NCBI RefSeq assembly: GCF_017811175.1
Contig: NZ_JACWIJ010000001.1
Span: forward strand, 1 to 48,924
Reading direction: 5' to 3'
From: Melaminivora jejuensis
Lineage (GTDB): Bacteria > Pseudomonadota > Gammaproteobacteria > Burkholderiales > Burkholderiaceae_C
DNA length: 48,924 nucleotides
The notes beneath the pieces were generated by a model. It worked only from the letters and a program-made list of their open reading frames with translations. It made no database searches and was not told where the DNA came from. Position 1 is the first letter of the stretch, and the number at the start of each line of letters is the position of its first letter. Position numbers and translations under genes: made by a program. Positions 1-13,184 of the stretch are shown piece by piece.

Positions 1-682
1 ACGGACGACCAGGGCCGCGACATCCTGTCGGCGCTGATCTATGGCGCGCGCATCTCGCTGATCGTCGGCCTGGCCTCGGTGCTGATCTCGGTGGTGATCG
101 GCGTGGCGCTGGCCTGTGGGCCGGCTTTGCCGGCGGCTGGGTGGACGCCGTGCTGATGCGCCTGTGCGACGTGATGCTGTCCTTCCCGGCCATCCTGATC
201 GCCCTGCTGATCGCCGGCGTGGGCCGGGCGATGTTCCCAACGCGCCCGAGTCGCTGGCCTTCGGCGTGCTGATCCTGTCGATCTCGCTCACCGGCTGGGT
301 GCAGTACGCGCGCACCGTGCGCGGCAGCACCCTGGTCGAGCGCAGCAAGGAATACGTGCAGGCCGCGCGCGTCACGGGCGTGCCCGCCTTTCGCATCATG
401 CGCCGGCATGTGCTGCCCAACGTGCTCGGGCCGGTCATGGTGCTGGCCACCATCCAGGTGGCCACGGCCATCATCACCGAGGCCACGCTGTCCTTCCTGG
501 GCGTGGGCGCGCCGCCGACCTCGCCCTCGCTGGGCACCCTGATCCGCATCGGCAACGACTACCTGTTCTCCGGCGAGTGGTGGATCACCGTGTTCCCGGG
601 CGTCATGCTGGTCTTGATCGCGCTGTCGGTGAACCTGCTGGGCGACTGGCTGCGCGACGCGCTCAATCCCCGCCTGCGCTGA
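1..682 (+). CDS. Dipeptide/oligopeptide ABC transporter permease, DppC-like (5' partial, frameshifted)
   Basis: Inner-membrane permease subunit of a peptide-type ABC importer. The window opens inside the gene; the first residues (TDDQGRDILSALIYGARISL) match the DppC/OppC region that precedes the transmembrane domain. The EAA loop that contacts the ATPase is visible (EYVQAARVTGVPAFRIMRRHVLPN, about 330-420), and the C-terminus WLRDALNPRLR is typical. Two frame breaks are seen, near 111 and 237. Each is repaired by restoring one base (GG to GGG, CCC to CCCC), so sequencing error is more likely than decay. The stop lies 17 bases before the next start, so this is an operon with the two ATPase genes. 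Substrate (dipeptide, oligopeptide or nickel) cannot be told. Confidence 0.88.
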
Positions 683-699
683 AACCGGGCGAATGCTGT

Positions 700-1657
700 A
701 TGTCCTTACTTGAAGTCAAGAACCTGATCGTCGAATTCCCCAGCCGGCGCGGCACACTGCGCGCCCTGGACGACGTGAGCTTTGCCATCGCCCCGGGCGA
801 AATCCTGGGCGTGGTGGGCGAGTCCGGCGCCGGCAAGTCACTCACCGGCGCGTCCATCATCGGCTTGCTGGAGCCGCCCGGGCGCGTGGCTGGCGGGCAA
901 ATCTTGCTGGAGGGCCAGCGCATCGACCACTTGGGCCATGAGCAGATGCGCCACATCCGTGGCCGGCGCATCGGCGCGATCTTTCAGGATCCGCTGACCT
1001 CGTTGAACCCGCTCTATACCGTCGGCCAGCAGCTCACCGAGACCATACGCACGCATCTGCCGGTGAGCGCCCCGAGGCGCGCGAGCGCGCCGTGCAGCTC
1101 TTGCGGGACACCGGCATCCCGGCGGCCGAGCAGCGTATCGACACTACCCGCCCAGTTTTCCGGCGGGATGCGCCAGCGCGTGGTCATCGCCCTGGCGCTG
1201 GCGCCGAGCCGCAGCTGATCGTGGCCGATGAGCGACCACGGCGCTGGACGTGTCCATCCAGGCGCAGATCATTCCAACTGCTGAGAACATCTGCAAGAGC
1301 GCGGCGCGCGCCGTCATGCTGATCACGCACGACATGGGCGTGATTGCCGAGACTGCGACCGCGTGGCCGTGATGTATGCCGGGCGCGTGGCGAGATCGGC
1401 CGGTACACGAGGTCATCAACCACCCGGCGCACCCCTACACCGCCGGCCTCATGGCCTCCATCCCCGACATGGACAGCGAGCGCGAGCGGCTCAACCAGAT
1501 CGACGGCGCATGCCGCGCCTGAACGCCATCGCGCGGCTGCGCTTCAATCCGCGCTGCCGAGGTCTTCGAGCGCTGGCGGTCGAGCGCCCGACTGATGCCC
1601 GCCGGCGCCACCCAGGCGCGTGCTGGCTGCACGCCGCGACGCAAGGAGGCCGCATGA
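700..1657 (+). CDS. Peptide ABC transporter ATPase, DppD/OppD-like (frameshifted)
   Basis: First of two ATPases energising the peptide importer. The N-terminus MSLLEVKNLIVEFPSRRGT leads to Walker A GESGAGKS (about 823-846), the Q-loop region IFQDPLTSLNPLYTVGQQ, signature FSGGMRQR (about 1159), a damaged Walker B (LIVADE) and the H-loop LITHDMG (about 1320). The C-terminal oligopeptide-transporter extension with NPRC and CWLH is present. Several single-base losses break it after about 1075. The natural stop is inferred as TGA at 1655-1657, overlapping the next ATG as ATGA, because AAGGAGG (1643-1649) then serves as the ribosome binding site of the next gene. The exact end depends on that reconstruction. 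Confidence 0.85.
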
Positions 1658-2788
1658 ACGAATCGCATAGCCTGCCGGCATTGGCTCTTCCCCCTCTGGG
1701 GGAAGGCTGGGATGGGGGCCGGTTTGATGGATCCAACGGTATGGGTGGCGGCGCCGGCCTCATCCAACCTTCCCAGGGGAAGAGGGAGCAGAGGAGAGCG
1801 TTGGTGCAGGCGCGCGACCTGGCGCGCACCTTCGATGTCTCGCCGCCTGGCTCAACCGGTGCTGGAGGGCAAGCCGCGCCTGCTGCTGCACGCCGTCGAT
1901 GGCGTGAGCTTCGACATCGAGCGCGGCAAGACGCTGGGCTGGTGGGCGAGTCGGGCTGTGGCAAAAGCACCGTGGCGCGCCTGCTGGTGGGCCTGTACGC
2001 ACCCACGCGCGGCGGCTTTGCTTCGACGGGCAGGATGCGCACGCGGCGTTCAAGGGGCGCGATGCCCGCGCCATGCGCCGGCGATCCAGATGATTTTTCA
2101 AGACCCCTATGCCAGCCTGAACCCGCGCTGGCTGGTACGCGACATCATCGCCGAGCCGCTGCGCGAGCACGGCATCCTGACCGACAAGGCGGCACTTGCC
2201 CAGCGCGTGGGCGAGCTGCTGCAGTCCGTGGGCCTGTCGCCGCTGGACGCGGCCAAGTACCCGCACCAGTTTCGGGCGGGCAGCGCCAGCGCATCTCGAT
2301 CGCCCGGGCGCTGGCACCGAGCCTGAGTTCCTGGTCTGCGACGAGCCGACCTCGGCGCTCGACGTGTCCGTGCAGGCCCAGGTGCTGAACATCATGAAAG
2401 ACCTGCAGCGCCAGCAGGGCCTGACCTATCTGTTCATCAGCCACAACCTGGCGGTGGTGCGGCATGTGAGCGACCAGGTCGGCGTGATGTACTGGGTCGC
2501 CTGGTGAGCTGGCCGACAAGGCCACGCTGTTTGCCGCGCCGCGCACCCCTACACACGCATGTTGCTCGACGCCATCCCAAGATGCACGACACGGGCCGGG
2601 CGCGCACGCCGGTGCAGGGCGAGGTGCCCAACCCTTTGAATCCGCGCCGGGCTGTGCCTTCAACCCGCGCTGCCCTGGGCAACGAGCGCTGCCGCGTCGA
2701 GCGGCCCGAGTTGCTCGACGCCGGCGACGGCACGCGCGTGGCCTGCCATGCGGTGCAGGAGGGGCGCATCGACCCGGCAGGGCCGTGA
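1654..2788 (+). CDS. Peptide ABC transporter ATPase, DppF/OppF-like (frameshifted, repeat in N-terminus)
   Basis: Second ATPase of the importer. After repair it has Walker A GESGCGKS (about 1950), [13 protein letters not shown] (2094-2132), the ABC signature region followed by [12 protein letters not shown] (about 2280-2320), Walker [16 protein letters not shown] (2330-2372), H-loop [10 protein letters not shown] and the NPRCP C-terminal extension. Breaks include CC to C at about 1940 and 2492 and GG to G at about 2506. ATG 1654 has a strong AAGGAGG four bases upstream, but about 45 residues then precede the usual start of homology ([11 protein letters not shown]). That extension is encoded by an inverted pair of dispersed repeats (1684-1795). 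TTG 1801 with GAGGAG at 1791-1796 is an alternative start giving a normal N-terminus. Confidence 0.85.
1684..1795. repeat. Inverted pair of G/C-tract dispersed repeats (family 2)
   Basis: Two arms of about 35 bases in opposite orientation. The left arm is CTTCCCCCTCTGGGGGAAGG followed by CTGGGATGGGGGC (about 1686-1722). The right arm is the reverse, CATCCAACCTTCCC then AGGGGAAGAGGGAG (about 1769-1795). The same unit recurs at 2.9, 5.6, 10.8, 16.2, 17.8 and 23.8 kb. Here both arms are open in the dppF-like frame. Confidence 0.75.
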
Positions 2789-2794
2789 ATTTGC

Positions 2795-2845
2795 ATGAAA
2801 AATGCCGCAAAGCGTTGCTGGGCAAGCGGAGATAGCTATGCAAAT
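2795..2845 (-). repeat. Dispersed AGCGCTTG repeat (family 1), copy 1
   Basis: Reverse-orientation copy just after the dppF stop: GCCGCAAAGCG, TTGCTGGGCAAGCG, ATAGCTATG. The CTTGC-TGG-GCAAG type core is imperfect here. Eleven copies are found in the window. Confidence 0.7.
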
Positions 2846-2883
2846 GAGAGTTGCAATGTCCAGGTGGCTGCGTGTTTTTGCGC

Positions 2884-3168
2884 TCTTTCCCCTGCTGGGG
2901 GAAGGCCGGGATGGGAGCCGCGCCCGCAGTGAGCGCAGCGCCCGAACTGGCCCCCACCCCAGCCCTTCCCCAGAGGGGGAGGGAGCACCGAAGCAATACC
3001 CGGCCCAGCGCGCCACGGGCCATCCCAGCCCTCTCCCAAGGGGGGAGCGGGCAGACGAGTTGGCGCAGCTTGCGTGCGCCGACGGTGCCTCCAGACCTTT
3101 CCCAGCGAGCAAGAGCGCGCCCGGTTCCGACTCCCTCTCCGCGTGCGGGAGAGGGTGGGGGTGAGGGG
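2884..3168. repeat. Array of four G/C-tract repeats in a 372-base gap
   Basis: The gap between the ABC operon and the nucleotidase gene holds no gene of its own. It carries family-2 units at about 2886-2921 (forward), 2951-2987 (reverse) and 3021-3053 (reverse). A related element follows at 3129-3168 (CCCTCTCC, GCGTGCGGGAGAGGG, TGGGGGTGAGGG) that runs into the proposed GTG start of the next gene. Together with family-1 copy 1 (2795-2845), nearly the whole gap is repeat sequence. Confidence 0.75.
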
Positions 3169-5056
3169 GCCTGCTGCGGGCGCTGCGGCCCTCGCCCTGT
3201 CCCTCCTGCTGGCCGGCTGTGGCGGCTCCGGCCCGGTGCAGCCGCTGCCGCCCGCTGATGCGGCCTACCAGCTGACCATCCTGCACCTCAACGACCACCA
3301 CTCCAACCTGCAGCCGCGCGCCGCCACGGTGCAGCTCGACGACGGCGCGGGCCGGCGCATCCCTGTCGCCATGGAGGTCGGCGGCTTTGCCCGCGTGGCC
3401 GGCGCCCTGGATGAACTGGCCGCCGCTGCCGGCCCCAATGTGCTCAAGCTGCACGCCGGCGACGCGCTGACCGGCACGCTGTACTTCGAGCGCGCCGGCA
3501 GCGCCGGCGAGGCCGATGCAGCCCTCATGGACGTGGCCTGCTTCGATGCCTTCACCCTGGGCAACCACGAGTTCGACAAGGGCGACAGCACGCTCAAGGG
3601 CTTCTGGATCGCCTGGCCGCAGGCCGCTGCCCGGTGCCGGTGCTCAGTGCCAATACCCGCTTCGGCGCTGCGTCCGCGCTGCACGAGAGCCGCGCGCCCG
3701 GCATGGTGCAGCCCTCGGTGGTGCTGCGCCGTAGCGGGCAGGACATCGGCATAGTCGGCGTCACCGTGGCCTACAAGACCCGGGTGTCCTCGGCGCCCGA
3801 CCCGGCACGCAGTTCGAGGACGAGGCCACAGCGGTGCAGCGCGAGATCGACCGCCTCAGCGCGCGCGGCATCGACAAGATCATCGTCCTGAGCCACGTCG
3901 GCCACGAGGCCGAGCTGCGCCTGGCCGAGCGCCTGCGCGGCGTCGATGTCATGTCGGCGGCGACTCGCACACCCTGCTGGGGCCGCCGGCCATGGCCCAG
4001 GCCGGACTGGGCACGCCCACGGGCGCGTACCCGGCGCGCACGCGCAATGCCGACGGCCAGCCGGTCTGCGTGGTGCAGGCGGCCGAGTTCTCGCAGGTGC
4101 TGGGCGAGCTGCGCGTGCGCTTCGACGCGCGCGGCAACGTGCTCGATTGCAGCGGTACGGCGCATGTGCTGGTGGGCGAGACCATGCGCGTCGATGGCCA
4201 GCCGCCCGCGCCGGCGCTGGCGCAGCAGCTGGCCGCCAGCCGCGCAGCCACGGGCTTTCTGCGCGTGACCAGCCCTCCGCCGCTGCCCTGGCGGCGCTGG
4301 CGCCCTTCGAGGCGCGCGTGGCCGACTTTGCCCGCACGCCGGTCGCCGTGGTGCCCGAGGAGCTGTGCGCGCGCCGCGTGCCGGGCGGGCCGGGCAGTCT
4401 GGATCATGGCCGCTCCAGCGCCGCCTGCAACGCCCTGGGCCACGTCGATCAGCATGGCGGCGACATCCAGCAGCTCGTCGCCCAGGCCTATCTGGACGTG
4501 GCGCGGCTGCGCTATGGCGGGGCTGACGTGGCGCTGCAGCACGGCGGCGGTGTGCGCACGCCGCTGCTGGGCACGGTGACTGCCGAGCAGATCATCGGCG
4601 TGCTGCCTTTGGCAACACGCTGTGGCGTCTGGACGTGAGCGGGGCCGAGCTCAAGGGGATGCTGGAAGACGGCATCGAGGCCGTCTGGGGGCCGGGTGGC
4701 TCCACTGGGCCGTACCCCTACGCCGCCGGGCTGCGCTTTGCCGTCGATGTGACGCGCCCGCGTGGCGCGCGCATCAGCGAGCTGCAGCTCCACGACCCGG
4801 CCAGCGACCGCTGGGGCGCGCTGGACGAGAAGCGCATGTACCGCCTGTTCGTGCCGCAGTACACGGCACGCGGTGGCGACCGCAACCTGACCCTGGCCGG
4901 CGTGCCGCCCGAGCGTCGGCTGGACATCGGCGTGCTCGACGCCGACCTGCTGCTGGACTGGATCGCGCTGCAGCCGCGCGATACTGCACCGGCCTGCCGT
5001 TGCTGGCGCGCCGGCCCACCAGCCGCTACAGCACGCAGCAGTTCACCGACCATTGA
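3161..5056 (+). CDS. 5'-nucleotidase / 2',3'-cyclic phosphodiesterase family lipoprotein (frameshifted)
   Basis: Predicted periplasmic metallophosphoesterase of the UshA/NadN/CpdB family, hydrolysing nucleotides. GTG 3161 gives a short signal peptide ending in lipobox LLAGC, so it is a lipoprotein. Metal-site motifs follow in order: ILHLNDHHSN (about 3279), KLHAGDALTGT (about 3445), LGNHEFDKGD (about 3558), VLSHVGHEAE (about 3886) and, after repair, GGDSHT (about 3957). The C-terminal nucleotide-binding domain includes GGADVALQHGGGVRT (about 4517) and RLFVPQYTARGGDRN (about 4842). At least five single-base losses (near 3629, 3800, 3955, 4275, 4610, 4980) break the frame. The start lies inside a dispersed repeat, so it is uncertain. 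Exact substrate cannot be read. Confidence 0.85.
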
Positions 5057-5078
5057 CCCCACAGGAAAGGAATCGACC

Positions 5079-5582
5079 ATGAGCCAGAACTTCAACCTGA
5101 GCAGCCCGGACATCGTGGACGGCGCGAGCATAGACGCGCGTTTCGAGTTCAACGATTTCGGCTGCGGTGGCGAGAACCGCTCGCCCGTGCTGCGCTGGTC
5201 GGGTGCGCCCGAGGGTGCCAAGAGTTTTGCCGTGACCTGCTACGACCCGGATGCGCCCACCGGCTCGGGCTTTTGGCATTGGTACGTGATCGACCTGCCG
5301 GCTGACACGACCGAGCTGGCCGCCGACGCCGGCGCCAAGGGCGGGGCGAATCTGCCAGCCGGCGCGCGCCACATCCGCAACGACTATGGCCAATACGCCT
5401 GGGGCGGCATGTGCCCGCCGCCGGGCGACAAACCGCACCGCTACATCTTCACCGTCCATGCCCTGTCGGTGGCGCGCATCGACGTGCCGGATGACGCGCC
5501 GGCGGCGCTGGCCGGCTTCATGGTCAACATGAACACCTTGGCCAAGGCCAGCTTCACGGCGACCTACGGTCGCCCGGCCTGA
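5079..5582 (+). CDS. YbhB/YbcL family PEBP-like protein
   Basis: A 167-residue protein of the phosphatidylethanolamine-binding / Raf-kinase-inhibitor-like family. Family features are visible: the SPDIVDG start, GCGGENRSPVLRWSGAPEGAKSFAVTCYDPDAPT with the conserved DPDAP and TGSGFWHWYVIDLP, then the ligand-pocket histidine stretch YAWGGMCPPPGDKPHRYIFTVHAL. The length is normal and there is no signal peptide. ATG 5079 follows AGGAAAGG (5063-5070), a good ribosome binding site. It starts 22 bases after the nucleotidase stop and may be co-transcribed with it. Bacterial members have no settled role. Confidence 0.93.
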   Translation: MSQNFNLSSPDIVDGASIDARFEFNDFGCGGENRSPVLRWSGAPEGAKSFAVTCYDPDAPTGSGFWHWYVIDLPADTTELAADAGAKGGANLPAGARHIRNDYGQYAWGGMCPPPGDKPHRYIFTVHALSVARIDVPDDAPAALAGFMVNMNTLAKASFTATYGRPA

Positions 5583-5587
5583 GGCAC

Positions 5588-5612
5588 TGCCTTCCCCAGT
5601 GGGGAGGGAGAA
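5588..5612. repeat. Family-2 repeat, short copy
   Basis: CCTTCCCCAGTGGGGAGGGAG lies between the converging PEBP-like gene and hexR. Its inverted halves CCCCA/TGGGG could also act as a weak bidirectional stem, but no clear T-tract follows. Confidence 0.5.
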
Positions 5613-5622
5613 AAGCCCCCGC

Positions 5623-6459
5623 TCAGGTATAGCGCTTGGCCCGCAGGTTGTTCTTCATCTGCTGCAAGAGTGGCTGCAGCGGCTCACCGATGCGCAGCGC
5701 CACGCGCGTGGCCAGCACATCAATGACCAGCAGGTGCAGCAGGCGCGACACCATGGGGCTGTAGCGGTCGTAGCCCTCGGGGTGGTCGGCGGCCAGGTGG
5801 ATCTGGCACGAATGCGCCAGGGGCGAGCCGCTGGCCGTGATGGCAATCGTCGTCGCGCCGCGCCGGCGCGCGATGTCGGCGGCGTCCATCAGGTCGCGCG
5901 TACGCCCCGAATTGCTGATGATGACCGCGCAGTCGCCCGGCTGCAGCAGCGTCGCACTCATGACCTGCATGTGCCCGTCACTGGCGCTGAGGCTGGTGAT
6001 GCCTAAGCGAAAGAACTTGTGCTGCGCGTCCTGCGCCACGATGCCGGAGTTGCCCGCGCCATAGAACTCGATGCGCCGCCCGGTCTGCCAGGTGGCGGCA
6101 ATCGCTTCGGCGGCGCGATCCAGCGCCTGGACGCTTGCGGCATTGCGGTACTGCAGAAAGGCCGCAACGGCGTTATCCACCACCTTGACCAGCACCTCGC
6201 CCGTGCCGTCATCGGCGTCCACGCTGCGGTGGATGAAGGGCACGCCCTCGCTCACGCTGCCGGCCAGGCGCAGCTTGAAGTCCGCCAGGCCGCCATAGCC
6301 CATGCTGCGGCAAAGCGCACCACAGTAGGCTTGCTGACCTGGGCGCGCGCGGCCAGCTCGCGCACCGGCAGGCGGGCAAAGGCGCGCGATCCTGCAGTAC
6401 CAGGCGTGCCACGCGCTGCTCGGCCGGCGCCAGCGAGGGCAGCGAGGCGGTGATGCGCT

Positions 6460-6466
<7 letters not shown>
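5623..6466 (-). CDS. hexR: MurR/RpiR-family regulator, probable HexR (frameshifted)
   Basis: Sugar-phosphate-responsive repressor. It has an N-terminal RpiR helix-turn-helix (LPVRELAARAQVSKPTVVRF, about 6310-6375) and a C-terminal SIS sugar-phosphate domain (RIEFYGAGNSGIVAQDAQHKF and VIISNSGRTRDLMDAA). ATG 6466 overlaps the zwf stop by seven bases, so zwf-hexR form an operon. Two frame breaks lie in the N-terminal part, near 6380 and 6312; the second is repaired by TTT to TTTT. HexR assignment rests on linkage to zwf and on the known role of HexR as KDPG-responsive repressor of zwf and Entner-Doudoroff genes. Other RpiR specificities are possible. Confidence 0.82.
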
Positions 6467-7964
<1,498 letters not shown>

Positions 7965-8087
7965 GGCGCCGAATGTTATCGAGTTTCACCCCCGGCGCCG
8001 GCTGGCAGGCGGGCCGGCTGCACGCGCATACACTGTTTGCGCTCTTGCCGCGCGCACCTGCCGATGGCAAGCCGACGCTGAACGAGC

Positions 8088-8112
8088 AACGCCAAACGCC
8101 CAACGCCAAACG
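8088..8112. repeat. Short direct repeat in the zwf-tal divergent region
   Basis: AACGCCAAACG occurs at 8088-8098 and again at 8102-8112, 14 bases apart, about 20 bases before the tal start. A HexR-type palindrome was looked for in this region and not seen. The repeat could be an operator or simple sequence drift. Confidence 0.45.
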
Positions 8113-8131
8113 ACATACGAGAGGTCTGTGT

Positions 8132-9084
8132 ATGAACCAGCTTGATGCCCTGCGCCAGTTCACCACCGTGGTGGCCGATACGGGAGATTTTCGCCAGCTC
8201 GCGCAATTCCAGCCGCAGGATGCGACCACCAATCCCTCGCTGATTCTCAAGGCGGTGCAAAAGCCCGAGTACGCGCCACTTTTGACGCAGGCCGTGGCGC
8301 AGGGCAGCGGCCAGCACATCGACGCGCTGATGGATCGGCTGATCGTGCGCTTTGGCTGCGAGATCCTGCAGCTCATCCCCGGGCGCGTGTCCACCGAGGT
8401 CGATGCCCGCCTGTCGTTCGACACCGATGCCACCGTGGCGCGTGCCGAGCGCCTGATCGAGCTGTACCAGGCCGAGGGCGTGGACACGGCGCGCGTGCTG
8501 ATCAAGGTCGCCGCCACCTGGGAGGGCATCGAGGCCGCGCGGCTGCTGGAGCGCCGGGGCATCCACACCAATCTGACGCTGCTGTTTTCCTTCGCCCAGG
8601 CCGTGGCCTGCGGGCAGGCCGGGGTGCAGCTGATCTCGCCCTTCGTGGGCCGCATCTACGACTGGTACAAAAAACAGGCCGGCAGCAACTGGGACGAGGC
8701 TGCCATGGCCGGTGCCAACGACCCCGGCGTGCAAAGCGTGCGCGCCATCTACCAGCACTACAAGCACTTTGGCATCGCCACCGAAGTCATGGGCGCGAGT
8801 TTCCGCAACGTCGGCCAGATCATCGCCCTGGCCGGCTGCGACCTCTTGACCATCGCGCCCGAGCTGATGGCGCAGCTGCAATCGAGCACCGCGCCGCTGG
8901 AGCGCGCGCTCGACCCGGCACAGGCGCGCGCGCTGCAGCTGCAGCCCGTGCAGTACGACCAGCCGGCCTTCCGCTACGCGCTCAACCAGGACGCCATGGC
9001 CACGGAAAAATTGGCCGAGGGCATCCGCGCCTTCGCCGCCGATGCGGCCAAGCTGGAGCAGCTGCTGCAGGCGCAGGCCGGCGC

Positions 9085-9088
<4 letters not shown>
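8132..9088 (+). CDS. tal: Transaldolase
   Basis: Cytoplasmic enzyme of the non-oxidative pentose phosphate pathway, moving a dihydroxyacetone unit from sedoheptulose-7-phosphate to glyceraldehyde-3-phosphate. It has 318 residues, usual for the TalB class. The signature DATTNPSLI is at about residues 30-38, and the Schiff-base lysine is in [12 protein letters not shown] (Lys 125). [25 protein letters not shown] and [13 protein letters not shown] are also conserved. The frame is intact. The ATG is chosen because homology begins there ([10 protein letters not shown]). Its stop overlaps the pgi start as ATGA, indicating translational coupling. Confidence 0.97.
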
Positions 9089-10691
<1,603 letters not shown>

Positions 10692-10708
10692 GCCGGCGCC
10701 TGTCTTTC

Positions 10709-10805
10709 TCCCCCACCCCACCCTCTGCCGCGCGCGGGAGAGGGAGCGAACCGGCACCATGACCCGCCGGCCCCCATTCCCGCCTTCCCCCACAGGGGAA
10801 GGAGC
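10709..10805. repeat. Two G/C-tract repeats between pgi and groEL
   Basis: A CCCACCCTCTGCC-GCGCGCGGGAGAGGG unit (10709-10748), related to the one at 3129-3168, is followed by a reverse family-2 unit (CCCCCATTCCCGCCTTCCCC, CACAGGGGAAGGAGC, 10771-10805). They fill most of the 206-base convergent gap. Confidence 0.65.
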
Positions 10806-10841
10806 AAAAAAACCCCGCCGGTCTTGCAACCTGCGGGGTTT
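10806..10841 (-). terminator. Rho-independent terminator of groESL
   Basis: On the minus strand AAACCCCGC pairs with GCGGGGTTT around a 14-base loop, followed by a run of seven T (plus-strand A at 10806-10812). It stands about 57 bases after the groEL stop. Confidence 0.85.
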
Positions 10842-10897
10842 CCTTTTTGCCGCAAAGGGCAGGGGGCGAGCGGCCACCCGGGCCGCTCAGGCCGGCA

Positions 10898-12615
<1,718 letters not shown>

Positions 12616-12639
12616 TGATGCGGTGTGCGCTGGGGAGAA

Positions 12640-12930
12640 TTACTTCTCGACCACGGCGAACAGGTCGTCTTCCTTCATGACCAGCAGCTCGTCGCCGTTG
12701 ATCTTGACGGTCTGGCCGCTGTACTTGCCAAACAGCACGCGGTCGCCGACCTTGACGCTCATGTCCATGCGGTCGCCGTCCTCGTCGAACTTGCCGGGGC
12801 CGACGGCGATGACTTCACCCTGATCGGGCTTCTCGGCAGCGTTGTCCGGGATCACGATGCCCGAAGCGGTGGTGGTTTCGCTCTCGATACGCTTGACGAT
12901 CACGCGATCGTGCAGGGGGCGAAGATTCAT
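12640..12930 (-). CDS. groS: Co-chaperonin GroES (10 kDa)
   Basis: Heptameric lid of the GroEL chamber. The 96 residues are complete: [19 protein letters not shown] at the N-terminus, the mobile loop [27 protein letters not shown], and [17 protein letters not shown] at the end. AGGAGAG precedes the ATG by five bases. It is first in the groES-groEL operon. Confidence 0.99.
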   Translation of the reverse strand: MNLRPLHDRVIVKRIESETTTASGIVIPDNAAEKPDQGEVIAVGPGKFDEDGDRMDMSVKVGDRVLFGKYSGQTVKINGDELLVMKEDDLFAVVEK

Positions 12931-13022
12931 GGCTCTCTCCTGTGTGCAAAAAGGTTGGGGTCAAACAAGGCGCCCGCTGGTTGGCGGGCGCTGGGGTCTG
13001 GGGTTGCAGCAGGCGGGGCTTG

Positions 13023-13049
13023 TTAGCACTCATCTGCTTCGAGTGCTAA
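13023..13049 (-). promoter_or_regulatory. CIRCE operator (HrcA-binding inverted repeat)
   Basis: TTAGCACTC, nine bases, GAGTGCTAA: both arms are perfect matches to the CIRCE consensus. It lies 93 bases before the groES start and abuts the -10 element, so HrcA bound here should block the groE promoter. An hrcA gene is not in this window. Confidence 0.96.
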
Positions 13050-13077
13050 TGATAGGGGCATTTGGCGCGCTTTCAAG
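13049..13077 (-). promoter_or_regulatory. groESL promoter (sigma-70 and/or sigma-32 type)
   Basis: On the minus strand TTGAAA (13071-13076), 16 bases, TATCAT (13049-13054) fits sigma-70. The same bases read CTTGAAA, 12 bases, CCCCTATC, which fits the sigma-32 heat-shock pattern. The downstream edge touches CIRCE, suggesting dual positive and negative heat-shock control. Confidence 0.75.
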
Positions 13078-13127
13078 AGGCGCTGCGCCCAGGAGAGGGG
13101 CTGGACGGGCAGATACCGCCCAATTTT

Positions 13128-13184
13128 TTGAATCAAATCGGGCTTTTGCCCTTACTGGACAAGCGCTGCCAGCTATGCTTTTTG
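13128..13184 (-). repeat. Dispersed AGCGCTTG repeat (family 1), copy 4
   Basis: Reverse copy: AATCAAATCGGGC, CTTACTGGACAAGCGCT, GCCAGCTATGC. It overlaps the 3' end of the alpha/beta hydrolase gene, and its conserved AGCTAT supplies the TAG stop of that gene (13173-13175 on the minus strand). Confidence 0.75.

Noticed and set aside
8085..8115. AACGCCAAACG repeats as the same motif as GTTGTGCGTTGTGCG at 19 and 20.8 kb
   Set aside because: Periodicity is similar but the bases differ (CCAAACG against CACAACG), so they are kept as separate observations.
7965..8131. HexR operator between zwf and tal
   Set aside because: The TGTAAT-ATTACA type palindrome known for HexR was not found; only a GC-rich direct repeat is present.
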